Shown here: positions 17,438 through 25,110 of the stretch, in pieces
How positions within the stretch are numbered: position 1 is the first letter of the stretch
Layout: each line of letters begins with the position of its first letter
Source: Bacillota bacterium
GTDB taxonomy: Bacteria; Bacillota; Clostridia; Christensenellales; Pumilibacteraceae
Length of the DNA stretch: 36,477 nucleotides
Direction: 5' to 3'
Assembly: GCA_009783515.1 (NCBI GenBank)
Contig: WRDI01000006.1
Span: 1-36,477 of the forward strand
Notes under the pieces: generated by a model
Databases searched by the model: none
Told to the model about the DNA's origin: nothing
Seen by the model: only the letters and a program-made list of their open reading frames with translations
Program-made: the position numbers and the translations under genes

Positions 17438-18484
17438 TTGGTTAGCCTCGACAAAAAATTTAAAACCGTGTACGGCACGGGAATATACGCCATAGCGGTG
17501 GCGGCGGCTTTGGCGTGTAACCTGATTTCGTCGGTGGTATTGTCGCTTGTGCTTAGTGGGGAGGGTCGCGAAGTCGTACAAACCGCGCTTGGTCTTATAT
17601 TTCAGGCGGCAAACCTTGCCGTTTTTTTGGCCTTTATTCTAATAAAAAGGACAAAGCCGGATATTTTGTGGCGGATGGGCGTTAAATTCGCCGAAAACAC
17701 GTATTCTCGCACAAAATCCGCCGCATTTGCTACGATTTTTTGCGCCGCGGGCGTGATTTTCGGCTTAGTTTGCCTGTTTTTCTTCGCCTCCTTGGCTACG
17801 GCGGGACAATACGTCTTGTCTGGTTTGGGCTATAAATTAGCGCCGCAGTATTCAGGCGCTCCCTTGCAGAACGTATTTTTGTTGATTATCACGGTCGCCG
17901 CCGCCCCCGTTTGCGAGGAGTTAATCTACCGCAGCGCACTTGCCGGCGGGCTGAAAAAGCGATTTAACGACTTTGCCGTCGCGGCGTTAGCGGGGGTCGC
18001 CTTCGCTCTCATGCACATGAATCCCGAACAGACGATTTATCAATTCTTTCTCGGTTTTGGCGCGACGCTTTTGACGCTTACATCGGGTTCGGTTATCCCC
18101 GCTATAATAATGCATGCCGTAAGCAACCTTGCCGTTGCGTTGAATATGGTTGGTGCGGCGGGTTTTACTCATTATTTTGACTGGTATATGGCAGTATTTA
18201 CGTCGGACGGCTGGCGATTGGGACTTAGCGCGCCTTTTTTGGCGGCGGTAGGTCTTGCGATTTTCGTTTTTGGCGCGAAACTTCTTAAAAAGTACGCAAA
18301 TAGGTACAGCTCAAGTGGCGAAGAGAAAGCCGTCGAAGAAAAGCAAAAACTTAAACGCGGTATCGAGGAAGAAAAGGTTGGCTTTTTAGCGAGTAACGCC
18401 GCAATGCTACTTTACACTCTCGGGCTTGCCGTCAGCTTGTTTATGTGGATTTCAATATTTGTATCACGGCTAAACATGGCTTGA
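17438..18484 (+). CDS. CPBP family intramembrane metalloprotease (first of two)
   Basis: This 348-residue polytopic membrane protein has the CPBP (CAAX-protease/bacteriocin-processing) motifs: EExxxR in CEELIYR (E160, E161, R165), FALMH with H193, and the third motif MHAVSN. It has about eight hydrophobic segments. It starts with TTG at 17438, with AAGGA at 17425-17429. The substrate is unknown; no bacteriocin, prenyltransferase or pheromone gene is adjacent. A paralogous gene follows 66 bp downstream, and both end in a hydrophobic helix. Confidence 0.88.
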   Translation: MVSLDKKFKTVYGTGIYAIAVAAALACNLISSVVLSLVLSGEGREVVQTALGLIFQAANLAVFLAFILIKRTKPDILWRMGVKFAENTYSRTKSAAFATIFCAAGVIFGLVCLFFFASLATAGQYVLSGLGYKLAPQYSGAPLQNVFLLIITVAAAPVCEELIYRSALAGGLKKRFNDFAVAALAGVAFALMHMNPEQTIYQFFLGFGATLLTLTSGSVIPAIIMHAVSNLAVALNMVGAAGFTHYFDWYMAVFTSDGWRLGLSAPFLAAVGLAIFVFGAKLLKKYANRYSSSGEEKAVEEKQKLKRGIEEEKVGFLASNAAMLLYTLGLAVSLFMWISIFVSRLNMA

Positions 18485-18550
18485 CAGGAGCAGAATAATA
18501 TGGTAAAATATGAAATAAGTTAATGGTGAAAACGCAGTAAGGGAGTGAAT

Positions 18551-19576
18551 ATGGACGCAGGAATAGTAAAAGAACAAGACGTCGCCGCCGAAAAAATAAT
18601 AGCGTTTGAAAAAAAACGTAACCGTGCCGTCGGTTTCGCGCTTTTCGCCGTCGCCGCAGGGCTGGCGCTAACCCGGATAGGCGCGTATTTTTTGTATGAC
18701 GCATTTGACAAGCTTGACTATGCGCCATGGGTGAGCGAATACATTATGGACGCGATTTTCACCGTGGTCACGCAGGTGTTTGTCTGCTTTTTGATACCGC
18801 TCTTGACGTATCTTTTCTATCAAAAGCGCACGGTCAAGGAGATATTTGCCGACGCCAATTATCATAAAGTCAGCTGGAAAATCCTGCTTTGCTGTGTGCC
18901 TTTGGCGATAGGGTGCTATCTTTTCACCATTTACGTCATGAATTACTGGCTGTCCACTCTGATCGGCTTAGGGTATACCTATCGTCCCGCGTCAAGCTCG
19001 TACCCCGCCGCTTTTAGTCCGTGGCTGTTTATACTGTCGATATTTTTGACCGCCGTTTTGCCCGGCTTTTGCGAGGAATTCATCATGCGCGGCAATTTTC
19101 TTACGTCCTTGAGGCATAATTTCAAAAGCTTTGGCGTGATAATTTTGGCGTCGATGGCATTCGGGCTCTTTCACCAAAACATTTTACAGTTTGTTTATAC
19201 GGCAGTGTTCGGCGGCTTGATGGCGTTTTTGGTTATAAAGACGCGCACCGTATGGCCTGCCGTCATTATCCACTTTTTAAACAACGCCATAAGTGTGATT
19301 ATGGGGTACGGGTCGAACTATGGTTGGGGGATAGTGTCTTTCATTGATAATGTGTTGTATCAGCCGTTTGCGATTTATTTATTCTTGGTTTTGGGCTTGG
19401 GGCTGGTGGTCGGCTTTACCTTTCTGATACTCAAAATCGCCAAAAAGGGAAAGCAAGAAACACCTATTTTGAGGCTGTATAAACCCTCACGCAGGGAGAA
19501 CGCGTGGCACTTCGGAGCGATAACCTTGGCGGCGGCGTCCACTTTCTTTACGTTTATGTTCGGGATGCTGTTTTAA
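18551..19576 (+). CDS. CPBP family intramembrane metalloprotease (second of two)
   Basis: The 341-residue product is a second CPBP protein with CEEFIMR (E175, E176, R180), FGLFHQN with H208, and IHFLNN as the third motif. The two neighbours share order and topology but little sequence, pointing to an old tandem duplication. GGGAG at 18541-18545 is 5 bp from ATG 18551; a GTG two codons upstream overlaps that site and is not favoured. The stop codon TAA touches the long inverted repeat that follows. Confidence 0.87.
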   Translation: MDAGIVKEQDVAAEKIIAFEKKRNRAVGFALFAVAAGLALTRIGAYFLYDAFDKLDYAPWVSEYIMDAIFTVVTQVFVCFLIPLLTYLFYQKRTVKEIFADANYHKVSWKILLCCVPLAIGCYLFTIYVMNYWLSTLIGLGYTYRPASSSYPAAFSPWLFILSIFLTAVLPGFCEEFIMRGNFLTSLRHNFKSFGVIILASMAFGLFHQNILQFVYTAVFGGLMAFLVIKTRTVWPAVIIHFLNNAISVIMGYGSNYGWGIVSFIDNVLYQPFAIYLFLVLGLGLVVGFTFLILKIAKKGKQETPILRLYKPSRRENAWHFGAITLAAASTFFTFMFGMLF

Positions 19577-19701
19577 CAATGCGCAATGCTTAATGCGCAA
19601 TGCTCAATGGCGGATAAATTTTAGTAATGTGCCTTGAATGTTAAGAATTGATACGCTTAAAAAAACGCGACCGACATTGCGCATTAAGCATTGCGCATTG
19701 T
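19576..19701. repeat. Perfect 27-bp inverted repeat of 7-bp units at the CPBP2 stop
   Basis: Arms 19576-19602 and 19675-19701 are exact reverse complements with a 72-bp centre. The left arm reads CAATGCG, CAATGCT, TAATGCG, CAATGCT, CAATGG. It begins with the last base of the CPBP2 stop (19574-19576), and the right arm ends 24 bp before rlmH. The same words make up the repeat at 28819-28950. Confidence 0.92.
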
Positions 19702-19725
19702 AAAAAATGTTTGGACAAATATCCC

Positions 19726-20163
19726 ATGAAAAAAATTGAAATTGTCGCCGTGGGGAGGCTGAAAGAAGATTTTTTTGTCTTCGCCGCGGAGGAATATATA
19801 AAGCGTTTAGGGCGGTTTTGCGATGTCAAAACCGTTGAGTTGAGCGAAGTTGGCGGCAAAGCAAAGGAAAGCGAGGCGATTTTAGCGGCGGTCAAAAATC
19901 GGCGTTTTTGGTTGTTAGATATTGCGGGCGAACAGCTTGACAGCGAGAGCTTTGCCGCGCTACTTGATAAGGAATGTCAGGGCGGCTTGGCTGTTTTTGT
20001 GATAGGCGGTAGCGAGGGCGTGAACGAAAAGGTATTAGAAGCGGCGGCGCGGCGTATTAGTTTTGGGAAATTCACATATCCGCATAGGTTGATGCGAGTG
20101 ATGCTGCTTGAGCAGGTTTACCGTGCGATGACGATTATCGAGGGGATGCCGTATCATAAGTAG
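19726..20163 (+). CDS. rlmH: 23S rRNA (pseudouridine1915-N3)-methyltransferase RlmH
   Basis: RlmH is a SPOUT methyltransferase that methylates pseudouridine 1915 of 23S rRNA on assembled ribosomes. The 145-residue product has FVIGGSEGV (the SAM-binding knot region) and the diagnostic C-terminus LMRVMLLEQVYRAMTIIEGMPYHK in its expected order. It is slightly shorter than the usual 155-160 residues, with the difference in the middle. The start at 19726 matches the family N-terminus (KKIEIVAVGRLKE); an upstream in-frame ATG lies inside the inverted repeat. Confidence 0.95.
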   Translation: MKKIEIVAVGRLKEDFFVFAAEEYIKRLGRFCDVKTVELSEVGGKAKESEAILAAVKNRRFWLLDIAGEQLDSESFAALLDKECQGGLAVFVIGGSEGVNEKVLEAAARRISFGKFTYPHRLMRVMLLEQVYRAMTIIEGMPYHK

Positions 20164-20174
20164 GTATAAGATTA

Positions 20175-20332
20175 GACTTCCCAACAAAACTCACATAGTC
20201 GTCTAACGGCGTCTTTTCGCCGGGACGAAATCCTTGCTCGGCAGGTACGTAGCGCTGGACCCCCGCCTCGCAAGTTTCCGTCCCGGCGAAAATCCGCTCG
20301 TTATCCGACAGCGTTGAGTTTTGCAAGAAGTC
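20175..20332. other. Long imperfect palindrome, candidate structured RNA or MITE-like element
   Basis: Paired segments in nested order: GACTTC with GAAGTC; AAAACTC with GAGTTTT; TCG with CGA; AACG with CGTT; TTTTCGCCGGGACG (20214-20227) with CGTCCCGGCGAAAA (20279-20292, 14 bp perfect); then CTTGC with GCAAG inside. Only the apex of about 30 nt is unpaired. A second small hairpin, TACGAAG with CTTCGTA, follows at 20338-20368. There is no credible coding potential. Confidence 0.75.
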
Positions 20333-20371
20333 TATTATACGAAGAAGGATTCGTGGTCTTGCTTCGTAGCA

Positions 20372-20434
20372 GGGATTAGGTATTGGGTATCGGATAGTGC
20401 CGGATTTTAGGATAACAGTTAACTGATATTGACC
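20372..20434. repeat. Degenerate 7-bp tandem repeat (GGTATCG family)
   Basis: Units GGGATTA, GGTATTG, GGTATCG, GATAGTG, CCGGATT, TTAGGAT, AACAGTT, AACTGAT and ATTGACC run without loss of register. The first half matches the words of the mfd repeat and the second half resembles those at 4638. A short hairpin, AAGTGTG with CACACTT, lies a little further on at 20466-20486. Confidence 0.65.
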
Positions 20435-20509
20435 GCCGAGAAAAATCACCCCGCCCCAAGCAGGGAAGTGTGTGCTCGGCACACTTTTATGTTACTAAGG
20501 TATATTCAG

Positions 20510-20611
20510 GTAAAGCCGGCACTTTATGAGGTTTTTAGCACAAATATCCGTTTGTATAAAGGCGCGATACAAACGAGGCCGTACGGAAAGCGGTAATATC
20601 GCCGGTTTTAC
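20510..20611. other. Second structured non-coding segment upstream of the M14 gene
   Basis: GTAAAGCCGGC (20510-20520) pairs with GCCGGTTTTAC (20601-20611) at 10 of 11 positions. Inside, CGTTTGTAT (20549-20557) pairs perfectly with ATACAAACG (20567-20575). The layout is a closing stem with an internal hairpin, as in a leader RNA, but it matches no riboswitch consensus I can recognise. Confidence 0.45.
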
Positions 20612-20616
20612 GTTAA

Positions 20617-20665
20617 TACACCAACCTTACCTGATCCCTTGTACCTGATCCCTTCACCAACCCCC
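20617..20665. repeat. 7-bp tandem repeat (CTGATCC family)
   Basis: Units TACACCA, ACCTTAC, CTGATCC, CTTGTAC, CTGATCC, CTTCACC and AACCCCC are in register, so the clearest visible repeat is 14 bp long. Confidence 0.7.
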
Positions 20666-20710
20666 TCCCTTCTTCATATAATGTAGAAAACATTGTAGGG
20701 GGGCTTTTTT
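20661..20710 (+). terminator. Terminator-like hairpin just upstream of the M14 gene
   Basis: CCCCCT (20661-20666) pairs with AGGGGG (20697-20702), and AATGT (20680-20684) pairs with ACATT (20690-20694) inside. Six T residues follow at 20705-20710, only 27 bp before the ATG. It could end an upstream non-coding transcript or act as an attenuator. A competing reading is a -10 box, TATAAT, at 20677-20682 with a poor -35. Confidence 0.5.
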
Positions 20711-20736
20711 GCATTCCCTAAAACCGAGGTGTACAA

Positions 20737-21585
20737 ATGTATACTTACTCAAGACTTAACGAGGATTTGGCATACCTATCCTACAGCGGAATCGACGTCG
20801 GCTCTATCGGGACGAGCATAATGGGCAACTCCATCCCATACATTCACGTGGGCGAATACTGCCACCCGCAGAGCATAATCACGGGCGGCATCCACGCGCG
20901 CGAAAACGTCACCTCACTGCTGGTAGTGCGGCAGGCGTTTAGGGCGGCGTTTAAGCGCTGCGGATTTGAGGGCGGAATTTATTTTGTGCCCATGGTCAAC
21001 CCCGACGGCGCGCTTTTGCTGGAAAAAGGCTCCTGCGCCATGGGTGGAAGGGCGGAGTTTTTGTGCAAAATCAACGGAGGTGAGGACTTTTCGCTGTGGA
21101 AGGCAAATGCCGCGGGGGTGGACCTTAATAATAATTTTGACGCGCTGTTCGGGCAGGGCGTGGGGCAGGTGAAGGATCCCGCGCCACAGGGTTACGCGGG
21201 TCCGCACGCCTTTTCCGAGCCGGAAACAAAAGCGTTACGCAGTTTTACCGTCAGCGTCGCGCCGCGCATAACGGTGAGCTATCACGCGATGGGACGGGAG
21301 CTTTACTGGTATTTTTTTCAAGAGGGGGAGGAGCGCGAAAGAGATTTAAGGATTGCAAAAAGGTTGGAGGCGGCGACGGGGTATGTGCGGGTGGACAGCG
21401 ACTGCGGCTCGAGCGGCGGGTACAAGGATTGGTGCATACAGAATTTGCGGATTCCTTCTTTTACGATCGAGATTATCGGCGGGTGCGGCAAAAAGCATCC
21501 TATTGATTGTTGCGACTTGGACGGCGACTGGGAGGCGAATAAGAACGTGCCGTATATTGTGGCGGATGCGGCGGGAGAGGTATAG
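20737..21585 (+). CDS. M14 family zinc carboxypeptidase
   Basis: This is a 282-residue M14 peptidase with the complete zinc site: H53 and E56 in GGIHARE and H183 in SYHAMG. The catalytic glutamate is E245 in FTIEIIGG, and the GGYKDW segment before it is typical. There is no signal peptide, which suggests an intracellular enzyme, for example one cleaving gamma-D-glutamyl-diaminopimelate in recycled peptidoglycan peptides; that role is inferred. GAGGT lies just before the ATG. The gap to the upstream gene is the largest gene-free stretch in the window and is rich in hairpins. Confidence 0.88.
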   Translation: MYTYSRLNEDLAYLSYSGIDVGSIGTSIMGNSIPYIHVGEYCHPQSIITGGIHARENVTSLLVVRQAFRAAFKRCGFEGGIYFVPMVNPDGALLLEKGSCAMGGRAEFLCKINGGEDFSLWKANAAGVDLNNNFDALFGQGVGQVKDPAPQGYAGPHAFSEPETKALRSFTVSVAPRITVSYHAMGRELYWYFFQEGEERERDLRIAKRLEAATGYVRVDSDCGSSGGYKDWCIQNLRIPSFTIEIIGGCGKKHPIDCCDLDGDWEANKNVPYIVADAAGEV

Positions 21586-21658
21586 GGATAAGTACCGGCG
21601 ATTAAGGGTATAGGGGGTTTGTTTTTAGATTTTTTTGTTATGCCGTTTAGTATAACGC

Positions 21659-21687
21659 TTGCCTTTGGGTGATAGAAGTGATATACT
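21659..21687 (+). promoter_or_regulatory. Possible valS promoter
   Basis: TTGCCT (21659-21664), 17-bp spacer, TATACT (21682-21687). The predicted leader is only about 34 nt, which leaves no room for a T-box, and no T-box sequence is seen in the 142-bp gap. Confidence 0.45.
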
Positions 21688-21727
21688 TTTGTCCAGAGGA
21701 GTTTTTCTTTTTATAAAGGCGAGGATT

Positions 21728-24355
21728 ATGGAAAAAAACTACGACCCAAAACAGTTTGAGGAAAGAATTTATGCGCGTTGGTTAGACAAGGGGTATTTTA
21801 CCGCCTGTCCCAACACGGACAAAAAGCCGTTCACGATTATGATGCCGCCGCCTAACATCACGGGGCAGTTGCACATAGGTCACGCCCTGGACGGGGCTAT
21901 TCAGGACGCGGTCATACGGTACAAGCGTATGCGGGGATACGAAGCTCTGTTTATGCCCGGCACCGACCATGCCTCTATCGCCACAGAGGTGAAAATTTCT
22001 GCAAAACTGGTCCAAGAAGGGACGAGCAAGGAAAAATTGGGGCGCGAAGGATTTTTGGCGCGCGCCCATTTGTGGAACAAGCAGTACGGCGGGCAAATCG
22101 CGCTTCAACAAAGACGGTTGGGACTTAGTTGCGACTGGCGGCGGAGTGCATTCACCATGGACAAGCAGCGGTCTGGGGCCGTGCGCGAGGTCTTTGTCAA
22201 TTTGTACGACAAAGGGTTGATTTACCGCGGCGACAGGCTGGTAAATATGTGTCCTTCCTGCCGCACTGCGTTATCCGACGCGGAAGTGGAGTTCGAGGAT
22301 GCCGACTCCCGCCTTTGGTATGTCAAGTATCCCGTCGAGGAGTGTGACGAATATATCACGGTCGCCACCACCCGACCGGAAACCATGCTGGGGGACACCG
22401 CCGTCGCCGTCAACCCCAAGGATAAAAGATACAAAAATCTTGTGGGGAAAACCTTAACTCTGCCGCTGAACGGGCGAAAAATCCCCGTAATCGCCGACGA
22501 TTATGTTTTAGCGGATTTTGGCACGGGGGCGGTAAAAATCACACCCGCCCACGATTTTAACGATTTTGAGGTGGGCAAACGCCACAACCTTCCCTCCGTT
22601 ACAGTGATTGACGACGATGGGAATATGAATAATAATGCGGGGGAGTTTGAGGGATTGACGGCCGCCTACGCCCGTCTTGCGATTGTCGAGGAATTACAAA
22701 AGCAAGGGTTTTTGCTTAAAACCGAGGAATACAAAAATAAGGTGGGGCACTGCTACCGTTGCCGCTGCGTCGTCGAGCCTTTAATCAGTAAGCAGTGGTT
22801 TGTGCGGATGGACTCTCTTGTCGCCCCTGCCGTTACCGCCGTAAAAAAAGGGAAAATAAGGTTTCTGCCGGTGCGGTTCAAAAATAATTATTTGCGGTGG
22901 ATGGAAAATACGCGGGACTGGTGCGTTTCCCGTCAGCTTTGGTGGGGGCACCGCATTCCCGTTTATTATTGCGCCAGGTGCGGGAAGGAAACGGTTTCCA
23001 AAACGGATTTGACAAAATGTCCGGTTTGCGGCGGAGCGGTAACGCAGGACGAGGATGTGCTTGACACGTGGTTTAGCTCCGCGTTATGGCCGTTTGCTAC
23101 GCTAAATTGGCCGACAAATTCGCCCGATTTGGACTTTTTTTATCCCACAAGCGTGCTGGCCACTGCCTATGACATTATCGGATTTTGGGTGTCGCGCATG
23201 ATTTTCTCAGGACTGGAACATACGGGCAAAATACCGTTTTCCGAGGTCTTGATTCACGGCATTGTACGGGACAGGGACGGCAAAAAGATGAGTAAGTCCA
23301 GCGGTAACGGCGTCGACCCCCTTGACGTAATTGATATATACGGGGCGGACGTGTTGCGTATTTCGCTCATTTCGGGCGTGTCAATGGGCGGCGACATGAA
23401 GTATTCCGAGGAAAAGGCGGAGGGCTACCGCAACTTTATGAACAAGCTGTGGAACGCTTCGCGCTTTGTTTTGCTGAACTCCGAGGGGTTGACGTTGATT
23501 GACCTTAAAAAGGCATGCGCGTACCTTGGTTTGGCGGAAAAATGGATTTTGGGGCGTTTTAGTATTACTGCGGGCATTGTGCGCAAACTAATGGATAAGT
23601 ACGAGATTGGACTTGCGGCGTCGGTGATTTACGAGTTTTTGTGGAACGAGTTTTGCGACTGGTACATCGAGGAATCAAAAATTAGCTTGTACGGCAGCGA
23701 CCAAAAAAAACGCAACGTAACGCTGAATGTGCTGTTGTATGTGCTACGCGAGACGTTGAAGTTGGCGCACCCGATTATTCCCTTTATTACCGCCGAGATT
23801 TTTGACCAACTGCCCAACAAGGACGCGGAGGATATAATGGTGTCGCCGTATCCCTCGGCGGGTCGTGGGGCGTTTAAGACGGCCGTCAAGGACATGGGGG
23901 AGGTGATTGCGGCGATTAAGGAGATACGGGCGTTAAGGCATGAAATGAATGTGCCCGCCGGCAAACGTCCTGCGCTGTTTATCCGCCCGCGCGATGGGGC
24001 GGAAAAGTTAGTGAAAGATTCTTTGAAGTACGTCCAAAAGCTGGGTTTTGCGAGCGACGTGACTGTTATTAAGGATAAGCCTGATGGCAAAACTGTGGTT
24101 TTGGCAACCGCCTTGGGCGAGGTATATATCCCTATGGGCGAGCTTGTGGACGCCGCCGCGGAGCTTTTTCGGCTTGATAGGGAGTTGGAACAAATTGCGG
24201 AGGAGATTGCGCGCGCCGAAGGGAAGCTAAGGAACGAGGGCTTTGTGTCAAAAGCGCCGCCCGCCCTTATCGCACAAGAACGAGAGAAGCTGAATAAGTT
24301 TATTGCGCAGAGGGAGCTTGTGGTAAAGGCGTTAGAACGGTTGAAGAATGTGTAA
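21728..24355 (+). CDS. valS: Valine--tRNA ligase
   Basis: The 875-residue class I aminoacyl-tRNA synthetase has HIGH at 49-52 (PPPNITGQLHIGHAL), the KMSKS motif (DGKKMSKSSGNGVDP), the editing domain with TTRPETMLGDTAVAV, a four-cysteine cluster CARC...CPVC before DVLDTWFSS, and the C-terminal coiled coil (ELFRLDRELEQIAEEIARAE) typical of bacterial ValRS. ATG 21728 is chosen because it begins the conserved N-terminus (YDPKQFEERIYARW) behind GCGAGG. The last codon and stop (GTG TAA) form the first bases of a repeat arm. Confidence 0.97.
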   Translation: MEKNYDPKQFEERIYARWLDKGYFTACPNTDKKPFTIMMPPPNITGQLHIGHALDGAIQDAVIRYKRMRGYEALFMPGTDHASIATEVKISAKLVQEGTSKEKLGREGFLARAHLWNKQYGGQIALQQRRLGLSCDWRRSAFTMDKQRSGAVREVFVNLYDKGLIYRGDRLVNMCPSCRTALSDAEVEFEDADSRLWYVKYPVEECDEYITVATTRPETMLGDTAVAVNPKDKRYKNLVGKTLTLPLNGRKIPVIADDYVLADFGTGAVKITPAHDFNDFEVGKRHNLPSVTVIDDDGNMNNNAGEFEGLTAAYARLAIVEELQKQGFLLKTEEYKNKVGHCYRCRCVVEPLISKQWFVRMDSLVAPAVTAVKKGKIRFLPVRFKNNYLRWMENTRDWCVSRQLWWGHRIPVYYCARCGKETVSKTDLTKCPVCGGAVTQDEDVLDTWFSSALWPFATLNWPTNSPDLDFFYPTSVLATAYDIIGFWVSRMIFSGLEHTGKIPFSEVLIHGIVRDRDGKKMSKSSGNGVDPLDVIDIYGADVLRISLISGVSMGGDMKYSEEKAEGYRNFMNKLWNASRFVLLNSEGLTLIDLKKACAYLGLAEKWILGRFSITAGIVRKLMDKYEIGLAASVIYEFLWNEFCDWYIEESKISLYGSDQKKRNVTLNVLLYVLRETLKLAHPIIPFITAEIFDQLPNKDAEDIMVSPYPSAGRGAFKTAVKDMGEVIAAIKEIRALRHEMNVPAGKRPALFIRPRDGAEKLVKDSLKYVQKLGFASDVTVIKDKPDGKTVVLATALGEVYIPMGELVDAAAELFRLDRELEQIAEEIARAEGKLRNEGFVSKAPPALIAQEREKLNKFIAQRELVVKALERLKNV

Positions 24356-24532
24356 AGTGTGGAGTTATGGGCGGAATTCAATAAAAAATTGAGCCTCGTT
24401 GCGTATTATTAAAACAGAAGTAAATATCCCATCGTTTTCGCAACACATATCAAGAAAAAACGATTTTCTGTTTGCTGCCGAAGTAATAAATTATTATGCG
24501 TTGAAATTCGACCTTAACTCCGCACTCTACAC
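24350..24532. repeat. 183-bp element with inverted heptamer arms at the valS stop
   Basis: Arms 24350-24381 and 24501-24532 match as reverse complements at 26 of 32 positions. They contain GTGTGGA and GTTA-type units on the left and TTAACTC, CGCACTC, TACACTT on the right, where the array decays to about 24550. The centre (24382-24500) is AT-rich and partly self-complementary. The left arm covers the valS stop codon. Confidence 0.75.
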
Positions 24533-24559
24533 TTCATTTTCCGCACTCTCTTAAACCGC

Positions 24560-24588
24560 TTGACAAATTTATCAAAGGCGCATATAAT
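24560..24588 (+). promoter_or_regulatory. Consensus promoter for the zinc-ribbon gene pair
   Basis: TTGACA (24560-24565), exactly 17 bp, TATAAT (24583-24588): both boxes match the sigma-A consensus fully. The leader would be about 163 nt. The part at 24640-24715 contains GGAGG without a following ATG and no structure I can name. Confidence 0.85.
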
Positions 24589-24718
24589 ATAGCCAATCAA
24601 GTTAGAAGCAGTAGGTATTTGGTATTATTTTTCCATATAAAAAGTCGGAGGCATTCAAGAGGGCTTAGCAAAGATTTTTGTGGGCTGCTGCGGCAAAGTC
24701 TCGAAAGCAATTAGTATA

Positions 24719-24746
24719 AATTACAAAATACAAATTACAAATTGAG
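24719..24746. repeat. 7-bp tandem repeat (AATTACA) ending in the ribosome site
   Basis: AATTACA, AAATACA, AATTACA and AATTGAG are in register. The last unit supplies the GAGG (24744-24747) used by the next gene. Confidence 0.7.
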
Positions 24747-24757
24747 GTGTAAAATAC

Positions 24758-25069
24758 ATGGTTTGCGACAAATGCGGAAAAGAAATACACAACAAGGCGG
24801 TAGTTTGCCCATACTGTCATGCGTCTACGCCTAATCCCGTGCCTAACGCGTCTTATCAGCCCATGTCGGGGTTTTTCCTAAGTTTTTTGATAGCGCCGAT
24901 CGGCTTTTTTGTGTCCTTGGTACAGTTTTTCAGGGCGCTAAAGCGTAAGGGGCTGTGGCTATTCCCACTTTTTGGAATAATAATCAGCTTGACCATCACG
25001 ATTACGGTCGTGGTGTTAGCGTTAGCGTGGGGCGCTCTGGTTATGGAGCTTTTGCGTGGGGCGGCATAA
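24758..25069 (+). CDS. Zinc-ribbon membrane protein (small)
   Basis: This 103-residue protein has an N-terminal zinc ribbon (CDKCGKEIHNKAVVCPYC, two CxxC pairs), a Pro/Ser/Asn linker, and two hydrophobic helices at about 38-60 and 68-98. Such proteins are common in Gram-positive bacteria and mostly uncharacterised; the ribbon is expected on the cytoplasmic side. Function is unknown. It shares its design with the next gene, so the pair may come from duplication or function together. Confidence 0.75.
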   Translation: MVCDKCGKEIHNKAVVCPYCHASTPNPVPNASYQPMSGFFLSFLIAPIGFFVSLVQFFRALKRKGLWLFPLFGIIISLTITITVVVLALAWGALVMELLRGAA

Positions 25070-25087
25070 ATGTGGGGCGGCATAAAT
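25056..25087. repeat. Exact 16-bp tandem duplication across a stop codon
   Basis: GTGGGGCGGCATAAAT occurs at 25056-25071 and 25072-25087 with no mismatch. The first copy encodes the last codons and the TAA stop of the small zinc-ribbon gene. The copy number is two and the period is 16, so it does not belong to the 7-bp family. Confidence 0.9.
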
Positions 25088-25110
25088 AGTGTATTTTGGA
25101 GAGTTGAGAA

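Noticed and set aside
20135-20482. A 115-codon open frame on the minus strand after rlmH
   Set aside because: It runs through the long palindrome and overlaps the end of rlmH; palindromes often stay open by chance and no domain is seen.
21586-21727. T-box leader for valS
   Set aside because: The gap is only 142 bp and contains no T-box sequence, specifier loop or antiterminator.
23629-24381. A 250-codon open frame on the minus strand
   Set aside because: Antisense to the C-terminal part of valS, serine-rich shadow composition, no ribosome site of note.
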